Assembly: GCA_030848705.1 (NCBI GenBank)
Contig: CM061235.1
Location: 134,857,228-134,921,227 of the forward strand
Length of the DNA: 64,000 bases
Reading direction: 5' to 3'
Source: Heracleum sosnowskyi
Taxonomy: Eukaryota; Streptophyta; Magnoliopsida; Apiales; Apiaceae
Position 1 is the stretch's first letter; every line of letters begins with the position of its first letter. The notes beneath the pieces are model-generated. The model was given only the letters and a program-made list of their open reading frames with translations. It did not search any database and was not told where the DNA came from. Below are positions 10,956 through 21,230 of the stretch, in pieces. Both the position numbers and the translations under genes were made by a program.

Positions 10956-11509
10956 CTATTGTTCACTGTCACGTTTCCAGAAGGACAAGCGAGACATCTG
11001 TGTAAGAAATGGCTCACTGGCCCTTGTATTACCATTTCTATTTTTTGATCTACTTTCATTAGTCTCTAGCTGAATATCAGAATCACGCCAAAACTTGACT
11101 ATATGAAGAGTCTCTTCCTCTGTTGCTCTCTGAACAACAATTCTAGAAGCAAATCCCTTCTCAGGCAAACTTCTGAGGGGTAAGGAGAACCATGTATAAC
11201 CAACCCTTTTCCGATAAAAGATTGTCAGCAACATGCAATATCTTATCAATAACCCTCCGACCATTCTCCCCTCCCGCCCCAGAAGATGCAATTCCTTCCA
11301 ACCGCACATCCAATCCAGATGCAATATCAGTCCTTGTTAACCCCGCAAAAACCCCGTGTGCTCCCAGTGTCTCACTAGTCACTTGGATTGCACAAGGGTT
11401 AATATCTGTAGCCATATAGTACGCCCCACTCTCCACATGTCCAAGAATAAGAGCTAGGGAAGTAATGACGTAACCGCTGCCACAGCCAATTTCCAAGCAC
11501 AACTAAAGA
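10956..11509 (-). pseudogene. N6AMT1/HemK2-type (MTQ2) methyltransferase fragment, NPPY motif deleted
   Basis: The minus strand reads CLEIGCGSGYVITSLALIL (SAM-binding motif I), YMATDINPCAIQVTSETL, TDIASGLDVRLEGIASSGAG, then NGRRVIDKILHVADNLLSEK and GWLYMV. After a frameshift near 11165 it continues with EKGFASRIVVQRATEEETLH and VKFWRDSDIQ to a stop at 10956. This matches the plant eRF1-glutamine methyltransferase catalytic subunit (Arabidopsis At3g13440). In the family a stretch of about 23 residues with the catalytic NPPY motif lies between SGLDxRL and EGIAS; here the two are fused, so NPPY is gone. The fragment starts at an intron acceptor (tctttag, 11510), the N-terminal exons are missing, and only 22 bp separate it from a Helitron 3' end. 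It is non-functional. Confidence 0.85.
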
Positions 11510-11531
11510 CATTTTGAGCTTTTTATGTAAA

Positions 11532-13809
11532 CTAGCTTCGATACCCGTGCAAGGCTTGCCCGGGATTACTCTCAGAATGCGATTTTCTTTTCATCACGGA
11601 ATTTTAAGGTTCATATTAGTTTAGATCCTATGATCATAATACAAAAATATTTTGAAAGATATTGAAAGATTTCCCAATAATATTTTGATTGTAATTATTA
11701 TTAACTCAAACTTATTTTAATCGATATGAGAATACAAATGTGCTTAAATAAAAATAGAAGGGCTGCAAGAGATTTGGTCATGTCATGAAAAGATTTAATC
11801 ATCCCACGATTCAATCACCCTCGACAAACAAATATTCAATAAATAAATAAACTTGTTAAATGAATAATTTTTTATCCCAATAAAACAGAGACAATGTATC
11901 TTTAACTTAAATAAAATGATAATCTCGATAAATAAGTTAATTTTTCTGATTTTGAGGATATAAATTATTCAGATTTAATACTATATTAATAATTTTGTAT
12001 TAAGTTACCATTAAACCATGTATCTTAATATTTTTTTTATGTGCATGAAATTGTATTTGTTTTAGATAAACCAACTATCTAACTGCTCCTGATCGACCCC
12101 TTACATGTCTACTTGTTGAAAGTTTCATCACTTGCTTCCATGTCCCCCATGTTGATGTCCGCAATCAACATGTTCTCTCCTTCTCATCAGCTTCCATGTT
12201 ATAACTGCTCCTGATTGACCTCTTCCATGTCTAGACGTTCTAACTACACATATTCTTCCTCATAATTTCTTCAAACAACTCACTCCTCTGTCCAAACCTA
12301 TGTCTAGCCTCCATTATGCCCTAACCTGACCAAATGATTACTACCAACCTTGTTATGCTTCTTGCTCTATCCTCTGCCTGAAACCCGGTGAGCTATCTTG
12401 ACTCCCTTCCACCGCTCTCACCCTCAACGTTAGCTTGGTTCTTTCTTTCTCTGCTCAAGTTGTTGAATCACCCTTTCATGATTTGGACCAATGAATCAAC
12501 GCCAGTACTCCCGCTCCCTAACGGCTGCTACATTGTCCGATTTAAGCTGAATATTATTTTCTATCTCATAAAACGCACTCGTCAACCCAACAAGTAAAAC
12601 CCACAATTCATTTTCCCTAAGAGTCAAGTTCCTTTTCATCACCAAAATCATTGTCACTATGACCCCCTGATTTGCCTCATATTACAATCCATATACCAGA
12701 GTCTTTTCCATCAGACAAAGGTTCGTTAAGGGTAAATGCATGTACATTAACCTTAACAAAACCCACATCTAAAAACTCCCCACTCCTCTACATATTTCTA
12801 CTTTAGATGAAAAAATTTTGAGAAAAGAAAATGGTGAGATAACTCTTTGCATGCATTGGTTAATATAGATTGTACATCTTAAACAAACTCATTGCAATAA
12901 TTACTATTGTTTTAAACTGCCCGAGTTCACCGAGACTTACTTTATCCCCTTCTCATTTAATTTTTAAGACTCCTCATATTTTCACTAAGAAAATGATATC
13001 TAGAATATTTCTATGGCCACTTTATTTTTATTTTCCGTTATTCTCCTACTTTTCAGGCTTTTGACTAACCCCCGCATCTTAAGGCCATAGGGTCTATTGA
13101 TTGGTTGAACTTATTTGATTAGTAAGCACTAAACAAATCTGAAAAATTAGTAAATCTATAATTTAAATTTGATTTTATCGGTGTTTTTGTGATGATATGA
13201 ACTTATTTTAAAATTAAATTTGAATTTTTATTTGCGTGCAGCTTAATTTATATACATTTGTAAGTTCAGAAACGTAGAAATTTGATTTTAAATAGTAGGA
13301 ACATTTTATAGTGAAAGAAATGCTATATATAGATGTATTATATATAAAATAAAATAATAGATAGATAAAAGATTAGAATAATTGGAAAAAAAATTGTCCA
13401 ATAAACGACTCTATAAAGATTTTGATTTTTAACTTTTTTATGAAAATTAATAATACATGTACCGTCAATTTAATTAAGTAGATACATGAATGCTTGTGTG
13501 TACATGAAGATATAAAAATTTTCCCAAGAAATCAATAGATGAATGATATGTAAGAGACAAAAAAGAAAAAGAAAATCATTGATCATGCATCTATTTAAAG
13601 AGTTCTAATATTTACTCAATTGTGTGCTTAGTTCAATGGTTGTAGAGGTGACTTATATGTTTATGGTTGTGATTGAGAGGTCATAGGTTCAATTCCCAAC
13701 AAGGTTTCATTTTTTAAAAGTTTCTTAGTTCTGAAGGGGCATAACTGTAATATTACATGAATAAAATAGAACATGTTGTGCTATTAGTGTAATTATGCCT
13801 TGCACGGGC
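11532..13809 (-). mobile_element. Helitron-like element, unit 0 of the head-to-tail array
   Basis: Read on the minus strand, its 3' end is a hairpin-like CCGGGCAAGCCTTGCACGGG followed by TATCGAAG and CTAG|T (CTAG at 11532-11535). The 5' end should lie near 13800, where it merges into unit 1, but no clean TC terminus is visible. The interior is AT-rich, with a pyrimidine-rich stretch at 12070-12600 that holds no recognisable protein. A tRNA-like segment lies near the 5' side. The hairpin has decayed relative to the younger units, so this is probably the oldest copy. Confidence 0.5.
13626..13700 (+). repeat. tRNA-like segment (A and B box), SINE head or Helitron part
   Basis: TTAGTTCAATGGTTG at about 13629 resembles a Pol III A box, and AGGTTCAATTCCC at about 13686 a B box (GGTTCGANTCC). 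The gap between them is close to that of tRNA genes, but the cloverleaf stems are not kept. It lies a few hundred bases from the 5' end of a Helitron unit, as similar segments do in other units. Confidence 0.5.
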
Positions 13810-13834
13810 GTAACAGCCCGTGCAAGGCACGGGC
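13797..13834. repeat. overlapping perfect hairpins at a Helitron-Helitron junction
   Basis: GCCTTGCACGGGC (13797-13809) and GCCCGTGCAAGGC (13816-13828) are a perfect 13-bp inverted repeat around the loop GTAACA. The second arm overlaps the normal Helitron hairpin GCCCGTGC-AAG-GCACGGGC (13816-13834). The usual CTAG is missing here. This looks like two Helitron 3' ends fused in opposite orientation. Confidence 0.75.
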
Positions 13835-13837
13835 CTA

Positions 13838-14575
13838 CATAGAGATGTCAATAATTTTTATTGTGAAAAAGTTGGTCGTGATCGATTTATTAGCTTAATG
13901 ATTGTGTAGTCTTAAGTTTGAGAGCGTAAAATGAGAAGTATGGTTCACATAGTGAGGAGTAAAGAATTTTGTTGGCGAATAGTGTAATTACTTTGAATCA
14001 CAAACGTAACTATGACAAGGTTCTAAGACTTGTTTATAGTGACTATTATTGATTTTGAGACCAGATTGAAATAATGTAGAATTTGAAGCACGAGTGTACT
14101 ATTGTTCTTCTTGCGATTATAAGCAGGTTTACCTGAGTTTTGTGTGTCAGAGAAAGGATAGTTTGTAGATTGGTAATTTGCGTTAGAGAGCGGTTGTTAT
14201 CTGTTTTTCAGGAATTGATTGAGTTTTTTTTTTTGCAATATAGATTATGAATAGGTTATATGCATATTGCAATGTTGTTGTAATATAATCGAACATGCAT
14301 GAATGAGATAGAGGATTTTAAAAAGAAGCTGAAGGCCGACGCATCTTTGCACACCTTCACATCACCCAAGTTTGTGATAAACACTTTGGGAGATGAACAC
14401 CAATTACAGTTTGGAGTATTCATGTCACCTATTTGTTTTTGGTTTTTTACTTGGGAACTGATTCTGCACTCCTCTCATGTGTTCATCTTTATATTAAATT
14501 ATATTAACCCACTTAGTAAATGCATTAATAATGTGTTTGGAATATCGTTTTACAGTTACACATTTTAATCCAATT
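13838..14575 (+). repeat. block A, copy 1 of a recurring Helitron-internal segment
   Basis: About 740 bp starting with AGAGATGTCAATAATTTTTA and ending just before a TTACTATATATTAAACC end. It recurs at 15187-15930, 18241-19000 and 29701-30430, always next to a Helitron 3' hairpin or its inverted partner. It contains a T-run followed by GCAATCTAGG (acceptor-like) and a frame of 89 codons starting at 14299 (MNEIEDFKKKLKADASLHTF...). That frame is open in three copies and broken in the fourth. The part up to INTLGDEH..LQFG is followed by GTATTCATG and could be a captured exon with its donor. I do not recognise the source gene. Confidence 0.7.
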
Positions 14576-14895
14576 TATTACTATATATTAAACCTCAACA
14601 CAAGGGCAAAAGTTTCCAATTAAATGGCCATCACAAAAATGTCACTCATATATTATTATGCAAAAATATATTAATAGTTGTTAGTACAAAGAAACAAACC
14701 TCCAACCTCCTTCTAAGATGTTCATGGGTTTAACCATTATTCTACATGCCTGTTTGAGTTTACTTCAAAAAAATTTATTAGATAATCCACGTCTTTCCTC
14801 TCTTATCTTATATTATTTTTACTTTGATGTTTAAATAAATAAAATATTGGTTTGTATTATTTATATAAATCGGTTTTTCTTTTCATCTTTTCGTA

Positions 14896-15186
14896 ATTTT
14901 GGTCAAAAAGTGTATTTTCCGGACACCCCAACCGGTATCACGCCATCGATTCCCAAAAAACAGAAAACAACCGCTCTCTAACGCAAATTACCAATCTACA
15001 AACTATCCTTTCTCTGACACACAAAACTCAAGTAAACCTGCTTATAATCGCAAGAAGAACAATAGTACACTTTTACTCCTCACTATGCATGAACCATACT
15101 TCTCATTTTACGCTCTCAAACTTAAAACTACACAATCCTTAAGCTAATAAATCGATCACGACCAACTTTTTCACAATAAAAATTAT
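14896..15186 (-). repeat. inverted, internally deleted copy of block A
   Basis: This stretch is the reverse complement of the first part of block A (about 13845-14215), lacking roughly 150 bp. At its right end it meets the next direct copy, so ATAAAAATTATTGCATAGAG... forms a long near-perfect hairpin centred at about 15187, with arms reading GACCAACTTTTTCAC and GTGAAAAAGTTGGTC. Confidence 0.75.
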
Positions 15187-15930
15187 TGCATAGAGATGTC
15201 AATAATTTTTATCGTGAAAAAGTTGGTCGTGATCGATTTATTAGATTAAGGATTGTGTAGTCTTGAGTTTGAGAGCGTAAAATGAGAAGTATGGTTCATG
15301 CATAGTGAGGAGTAAATAATTTTTTTGACGAATAGTGTAATTACTTTGAATCACAAACGTAACTATGCCAAAGCTCTAAGACTTGTTTATAGTGACTATT
15401 ATTGATTTTGAGACCAGATTGAAATAATGTAGAATTTGAAACACGAATGTACTATTGTTCTTCTTGTGATTATAAGCATGTTTACCTGTGTTTTGTGTGT
15501 CAGAGAAATGATAGTTTGTATATTGGTAATTTGCGTTGGAGAGCGGTTGTTATATGTTTTTCGGGAATTGATTGATTTTTTTTTTTTTTTTGCAATCTAG
15601 GTTATGAATAGGTTATATGCATGCAATGTTATTGTAATATAATTGAACATGCATGAATGAGATAGAGGATTTTAAAAAAAAGCTGAAGGCCGACGCATCT
15701 TTGCACACCCTCACATCACCCAAGTTTGTGATAAACACCTTGGGAGATGAACACATATTACAGTTTGGAGTATTCATGTCACATATTTGTTTTTGGTTTT
15801 TTATTTGGGAACTGATTCTGCACTCCTCTCATGTGTTCATCTTTATATTAAATTATATTAACACACTTAGTAAATGCATTAAGAATGTGTTTGGAATATC
15901 GTTTTACAGTTACACATTTTAATCCAATTT
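15187..15930 (+). repeat. block A, copy 2
   Basis: Direct copy of the segment at 13838-14575, about 95 percent similar by eye. The 89-codon frame is at 15653-15922 and differs from copy 1 at several positions, most of them amino-acid changing, so there is no sign of protein-level selection. Confidence 0.7.
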
Positions 15931-16302
15931 ATTACTATATATTAAACCTCAACACAAGGGCAAAAATTTCCAATTAAATGGTCGTCACAAAAATGTCACT
16001 CATATATTATTATGCAAAAATATATTAATAGTTGTTATACAAAGAAACAAACCTCCAACCTCCTTCTAAGATGTTCATGGGTTTAACCACTATTCTACAT
16101 GCCTGTTTAAGTTTACTTCAAAAAATTTATTAGATAATCCACGTCTTTCTTCTCTTCTCTTATATTATTTTTACTTTGATGTTTAAGTAAATAAAATTTT
16201 GGTTTGTATTATTTATATAAATCAGTTTTTCTTTTCATCTTTTCGTAATTTTGGTCAAAAAATTTATTTTTCGGACACCCCAACCGGTATCACGCCAGAC
16301 CC

Positions 16303-16410
16303 TAGAGTGCAGGAAGAATTCCCCACGCTCCCATGAATCAAACCTTGAATGCTTTGGTCAATAACCAGTGCTCTCAACAACTCATCTACAGGCCCGGAGA
16401 CTTCTTTTTG
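16303..16410 (-). repeat. tRNA-like segment type 2 (minus strand), copy 1
   Basis: On the minus strand TAGATGAGTTGGTGAGAGC (A-box-like) is followed about 45 bp later by GGTTTGATTCATGGG (B-box-like), then by GCGTGGGGAATTCTTCCTGC. The same segment occurs at 19370-19475 and 30798-30903. It resembles the head of a tRNA-derived SINE carried inside the Helitron family. It is not an intact tRNA gene. Confidence 0.6.
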
Positions 16411-17329
16411 TAATTTTATATACCTATATATTCAATCACTGAATTTTATTACAGTTGTATGTTTTCGATTAAATATATATTAATTATGTTGTTTAAAATT
16501 CATACTTTTATATTATATATCTTTATTATACTTTATTTGAATTAAACTAATTATTCATACATAAAATATACTATTGAAATTCGACCTAATATAAGAAATA
16601 TTGTATATGTTGTAGAGGATGTCGTCAAGGACCCACAAACCCTATTTAGAATTTCATTTTATCAAAATGATTATATGACATTACGAATCAATTTAATGTA
16701 TTCTATAAAGTTCTATTATTATTATGAAAGATTATACTCTTCGTACAATAAATTTTGGAATACAATTTGAAATTCTATTTTCAAAACTTGTAATTTTCAA
16801 TTTTCCCAAACTTTATCGTCTACTAACAGTCTAACTGATCATTATGTAATTATATACTATGTAATATCCTATATTTTAAAAACTCACCCCGATTTGTGAC
16901 ACAAACGTCACTGGGTTGAAGGGGAGGGGGTTAGAAAGGTGAAAAAAAATATAGATAAGTTAATAAAGAATGACATGTTACTTTAGAAAATGTTAACAAA
17001 TGAACAATACATTCTGGAAAAGAAAATTGTTAAGAAATGGATGCGACGAACAGAGTAGGTAGACGAATTTTTTTGTATAATTTGAATGCTAATGTTCTTA
17101 GTTTAAAAATCATAGAAATAACTAATAATGAGATATATATAATGTGTATAATATTTCTTATATTAGATCGAATTTTAATAGTATATTTTATGCATGAATA
17201 ATTAATTTAATTCAAATAAAGTATAATATAAATTATGAATTATAATCAACATAATTAATATATATTAAATTGAAAACATACAACTGCAATAATATATAGT
17301 GATTGAATATATAGATATATAAAAGGAAA

Positions 17330-18205
17330 AGGAAAAAAGAAAAACAAATTTATATAAATAATTCAAACCAACATTTTATTTATTCAAACATCAAAGCAAA
17401 AAATAATAATATAAGAGATAAAAAACGTGGGTTATCTAATAAGTTTTTTGAAATAAACTCAAAAAGACATGTAGCATAGTGGTTAAGCCCATGGATATCT
17501 TGGAAGGAGGTTGGAGGTTCGAATCTTTGTAGTAACACGTCTATTAAAAAAAATTTGTATAAAAATATACGAGTGGCATGAAAAGGAAAAAAGAAAAACA
17601 AATTTATATAAATAATTGAAACCAACATTTTATTTATTCAAACATCAAAGTAAAAAAAATAATATAAGAGATAAAAGACGTGGGTTATCTAATAAGTTTT
17701 TGAAATAAACTCAAAAAGCCAGGTAGCATTGTGGTTAAGCCCATGAATATCTTAGAAGAAGGTTGGAGGTTCGAATCTCTGTAGTAACACATCTATTAAA
17801 AAAATTTGTATGATAATATACGAGTGACATTTTTGTTATTTTTCAAAAAAAAAAGGTAAAACGGTAATTTTGCTGAAAAGGAAAAAAGAAAAACAAATTT
17901 ATATTAAATAATTCAAACCAACATTTTATTTATTCAATCATCAAAGTAAAAAAAATAATATAAGAGATAAAAGACGTGGGTTATCTAATAAGTTTTTTGA
18001 AATAAATTTAAAAATGCATGTAGCATAGTGGTTAAGCCCATGGATATCTTGGAAGGAGGTTGGAGGTTCGAATTTATGTAGTAACACATCTATTAAAAAA
18101 AATTGTATAATAATATACGAGTGGCATTTTTGTTATTTTTCAAAAGAAAAGGGTAAAACGGTAATTTCGCGGCCATTTAATTGGCAACTTTTGCCCTTGT
18201 GTTGG
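17330..18205 (+). repeat. three tandem copies of a 240-300-bp repeat with tRNA-like core
   Basis: Copies start at about 17330, 17582 and 17878, each with GGAAAAAAGAAAAACAAATT. Each copy contains TAGCATAGTGGTTAAGCCCA, a perfect A-box match (TRGCNNAGTGG), and 44 bp later GGTTCGAATCT, a B box with one mismatch. Related copies are at 20400-20980 (two), 26682-26990, 32800-33118 and 33190-33500. The reverse complement lies in the opposite arm (14698-14800, 16050-16150, 19120-19210, 30550-30650). This is a tRNA-derived SINE-like module that has become part of the Helitron 5' region. Confidence 0.7.
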
Positions 18206-21052
18206 CCTATTATATATAGTAACTAGCGTAACAGCCCGTGCAAGGCACGGGCCTGCATAGAGATGTCAATAATTTTTATCGTGAAAAAGTTGGTCGTGAT
18301 CGATTTATTAGATTAAGGATTGTGTATTCTTAAATTTGAGAGCGTAAAATGAGAAGTATGGTTCATGCATAGTGAGGAGTAAAGAAGTTTTTTGGCGAAT
18401 AGTGTAATTACTTTGAATCACAAACGTAACTATGCCAAGGCTCTAAGACTTGTTTATAGTGACTATTATTGATTTTGAGACCAGATTGAAATATTGTAGA
18501 ATTTGAAGCACGAATGTACTATTGTTCTTCTTGCAATTATAAGCAGGTTTACCTGTGTTTTGTGTGTCAAAGAAAGGATAGTTTGTAGATTGGTAATTTG
18601 AGTTAGAGAGCGGTTGTTATATGTTTTTCGGGAATTGACTGAGTTTTTTTTTTTTTTTTTTGCAATCTAGGTTATGAATAGGTTATATGCATGCAATGTT
18701 GTTGTAATATAATCGAACATGCATGAATGAGATAGAGGATTTTAAAAAGAAGCTGAAGGCCGGCGCATCTTTGCACACCCTCACATCACCCAAGTTTGTG
18801 ATAAACACCTTGGGAGATGAACACCTATTACAGTTTGGAGTATTCATGTCACCTATTTGTTTTTGGTTTTTTACATGGGAACTGATTCTGCACTCCTCTC
18901 ATGTGTTCATCTTTATATTAAATTATATTAACACACTTAGTAAATGCATTAAGAATGTATTTGGAATATCGTTTTACAGTTACACATTTTAATCCAATTT
19001 ATTACTATATATTAAACCTCAACACAAGGGCAAAAAATTTCAATTAAATGGTCGTCACAAAAATGTCACGCATATATTATTATGCAAAAATATATTAATA
19101 GTTATTAGTACAAAGAAACAAACCTCCAACCTCCTTTTAAGATGTTCATGGGTTTAACCACTATTCTACATGCCTGTTTGAGTTTATTTCAAAAAAATTA
19201 TTAGATAATCCACGTGTTTCTTCTATTCTCTTATATTATTTTTACTTTGATGTTTAAATAAATAAAATATTGGTTTGTATTATTTATATAAATCAGTTTT
19301 CTTTTCACATTTTCGTAATTTTGGTCAAATATTTTATTTTCCGGACACCCCAACTAGGATCACGCCAGACCCTAGAAAGCAGGAAGAATTCCCCACGCTC
19401 CCATGAATCAAACCTTGAATGCTTTGGTCAATAACCAGTGCTCTCACCAACTCATCTACAGGCCCGGAGGCTTCTTTTTGTAATTTTATATACCTATATA
19501 TTCAATCACTGAATTTTATTACAGTTGTATGTTTTAGATTAAATATATATTAAATATATTGTTTAAAATTCATACTTTTATATTATATATCTTTATTATA
19601 CTTTATTTGAATTAAACTAATTATTCATAAAAAAATATACTATTGAAATTCGACCTAATATAAGAAATAGTGTATATGTTGTAGAGGATGTCGTCAAGGA
19701 CCCACAAACCCTATTTAGAATTTCATTTTATCAAAATGATTATATGACATTACGAATCAATTTAATGTATTCTATAAAGTTCTATTATTATTATGAAAGA
19801 TTATACTTTTTTTTAACATCGTACAATAACTTTTGGAATACAATTTGAAATTTTATTTTCAAAACTTGTAATTTTCAATTTTCCCAAACTTTATCGTCTA
19901 CTAACAGTCTGACCGATCATTATGTAATTATATACTATGTAATATCCTATATTTTAAAAACTCACCCCGATTTTTGACACGAATGTCACTGGGGTTGAAG
20001 GAGAGGGGGTTAGAAAGGTGAAAAAAATATAGATAAGTTAATAAAGAATGACATGTTACTTTAGAAAATGTTAACACATGAACAATACATTCTGGAAAAA
20101 AAAATTGTTAAGAAATGGATGCGACGAACAGAGTAGGTAGACAAATTTTTTGTATAATTTGAATGCTAATGTTCTTAATTTAAAAATTATAGAAATAACT
20201 AATAATGAGAGATATAATGTGTATAATATTTCTTACATTAGATCGAATTTTAATAGTATATTTTATGCATGAATAATTAATTTAATTCAAATAAAGTATA
20301 ATATAAATTATGAATTATAATCAACATAATTAATATATATTAAATTGAAAACATACAACTGCAATAATATATAGTGATTGAATATATAGATATATAAAAT
20401 TACGAAAAAGAAAAAAGAAAAAAGAAAAACAAATTTATATAAATAATTCAAACCAACATTTTGTTTATTCAAACATCAAAGCAAAAAAAAATAATATAAG
20501 AGATAAAAGACATGAGTTATCTAATAAGTTTTTTGAAATAAACTCAAAAAGGCATGTAGCATAGTGGTTAAGCCCATGGATATCTTGGAAGGAGGTTGGA
20601 TGTTCGAATCTTTGTAGTAATACATCTATTAAAAAAATGTATAATAATATACAAGTGGCATGAAAAGGAAAAAAGAAAAACAAATTTACATAAATAATTC
20701 AAACCAACATTTTATTTATTCAAACATCAAAGTAAAAAAATAATATTATAAGAGATAAAAGACGTGGGTTATCTAATAAGTTTTTTGAAATAAACTCAAA
20801 AAGGCATGTAACATAGTGGTTAAGCCCATCAATATCTTAGAAGGAGGTTGGAGGTTCGAATCTTTGTAGTAACACATTTATTAAAAAAAAATTGTATAAT
20901 AATATACGAGTGACATTTTTGTTATTTTTCAAAAAAAAAAAAAGGTAAAACGGTAATTTTGCTGAAAAGGGAAAAAAACAAATCTATTATATATCTAATA
21001 CTGCAACATAGTAGTTTGGTGAAACATTTTATTCCACGTCATCCTGCCCACA

Positions 21053-21230
21053 TCAGAGCCAAGTCAGATACACGTCAGACACCTGCCTGCCTATACAGTT
21101 ATATACATACACGAAGCTTTGCACCTTCTTCAACGTACCCACTTCTTCCAGTTCAGCGTCGGGAAATTGGAGGCTCTTTATGGTATCACTGGCATGAACC
21201 AACCTACCTGTTGCATCAAAAATGAAGTAA
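21053..21230 (-). pseudogene. unidentified captured coding fragment
   Basis: Minus-strand frame with FDATGRLVHASDTIKSLQF, then PDAELEEVGTLKKVQSF and a continuation to a stop at 21053. Its composition is protein-like and less AT-rich than the flanks, and it sits 70 bp inside the 5' end of the nested Helitron, where captured gene pieces are common. I do not recognise the protein; an opposite-strand reading is also possible. Confidence 0.3.

Larger units (their letters stand above)
13810..18222 (-). mobile_element. Helitron-like unit 1 of the array, internally rearranged
   Basis: Left border (3' end on the minus strand): hairpin GCCCGTGCAAGGCACGGGC at 13816-13834. Right border (5' end): read on the minus strand TTACTATATATAATAGGCCA, followed by AACACAAGGGCAAAAG, next to the CTAG of unit 2. 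Inside are one copy of block A (from 13838), an inverted partial copy (14896-15186), a second direct copy (from 15187), a tRNA-like segment on the minus strand, a pair of inverted arms (about 15925-16600 against 17140-18218), and three tandem copies of a 300-bp repeat. No replicase/helicase (RepHel) protein is encoded, so the unit is non-autonomous. Confidence 0.65.

Noticed and set aside
17330..18205. True tRNA genes
   Set aside because: A and B boxes are present, but acceptor and anticodon stems do not pair and the copies are part of a dispersed repeat.
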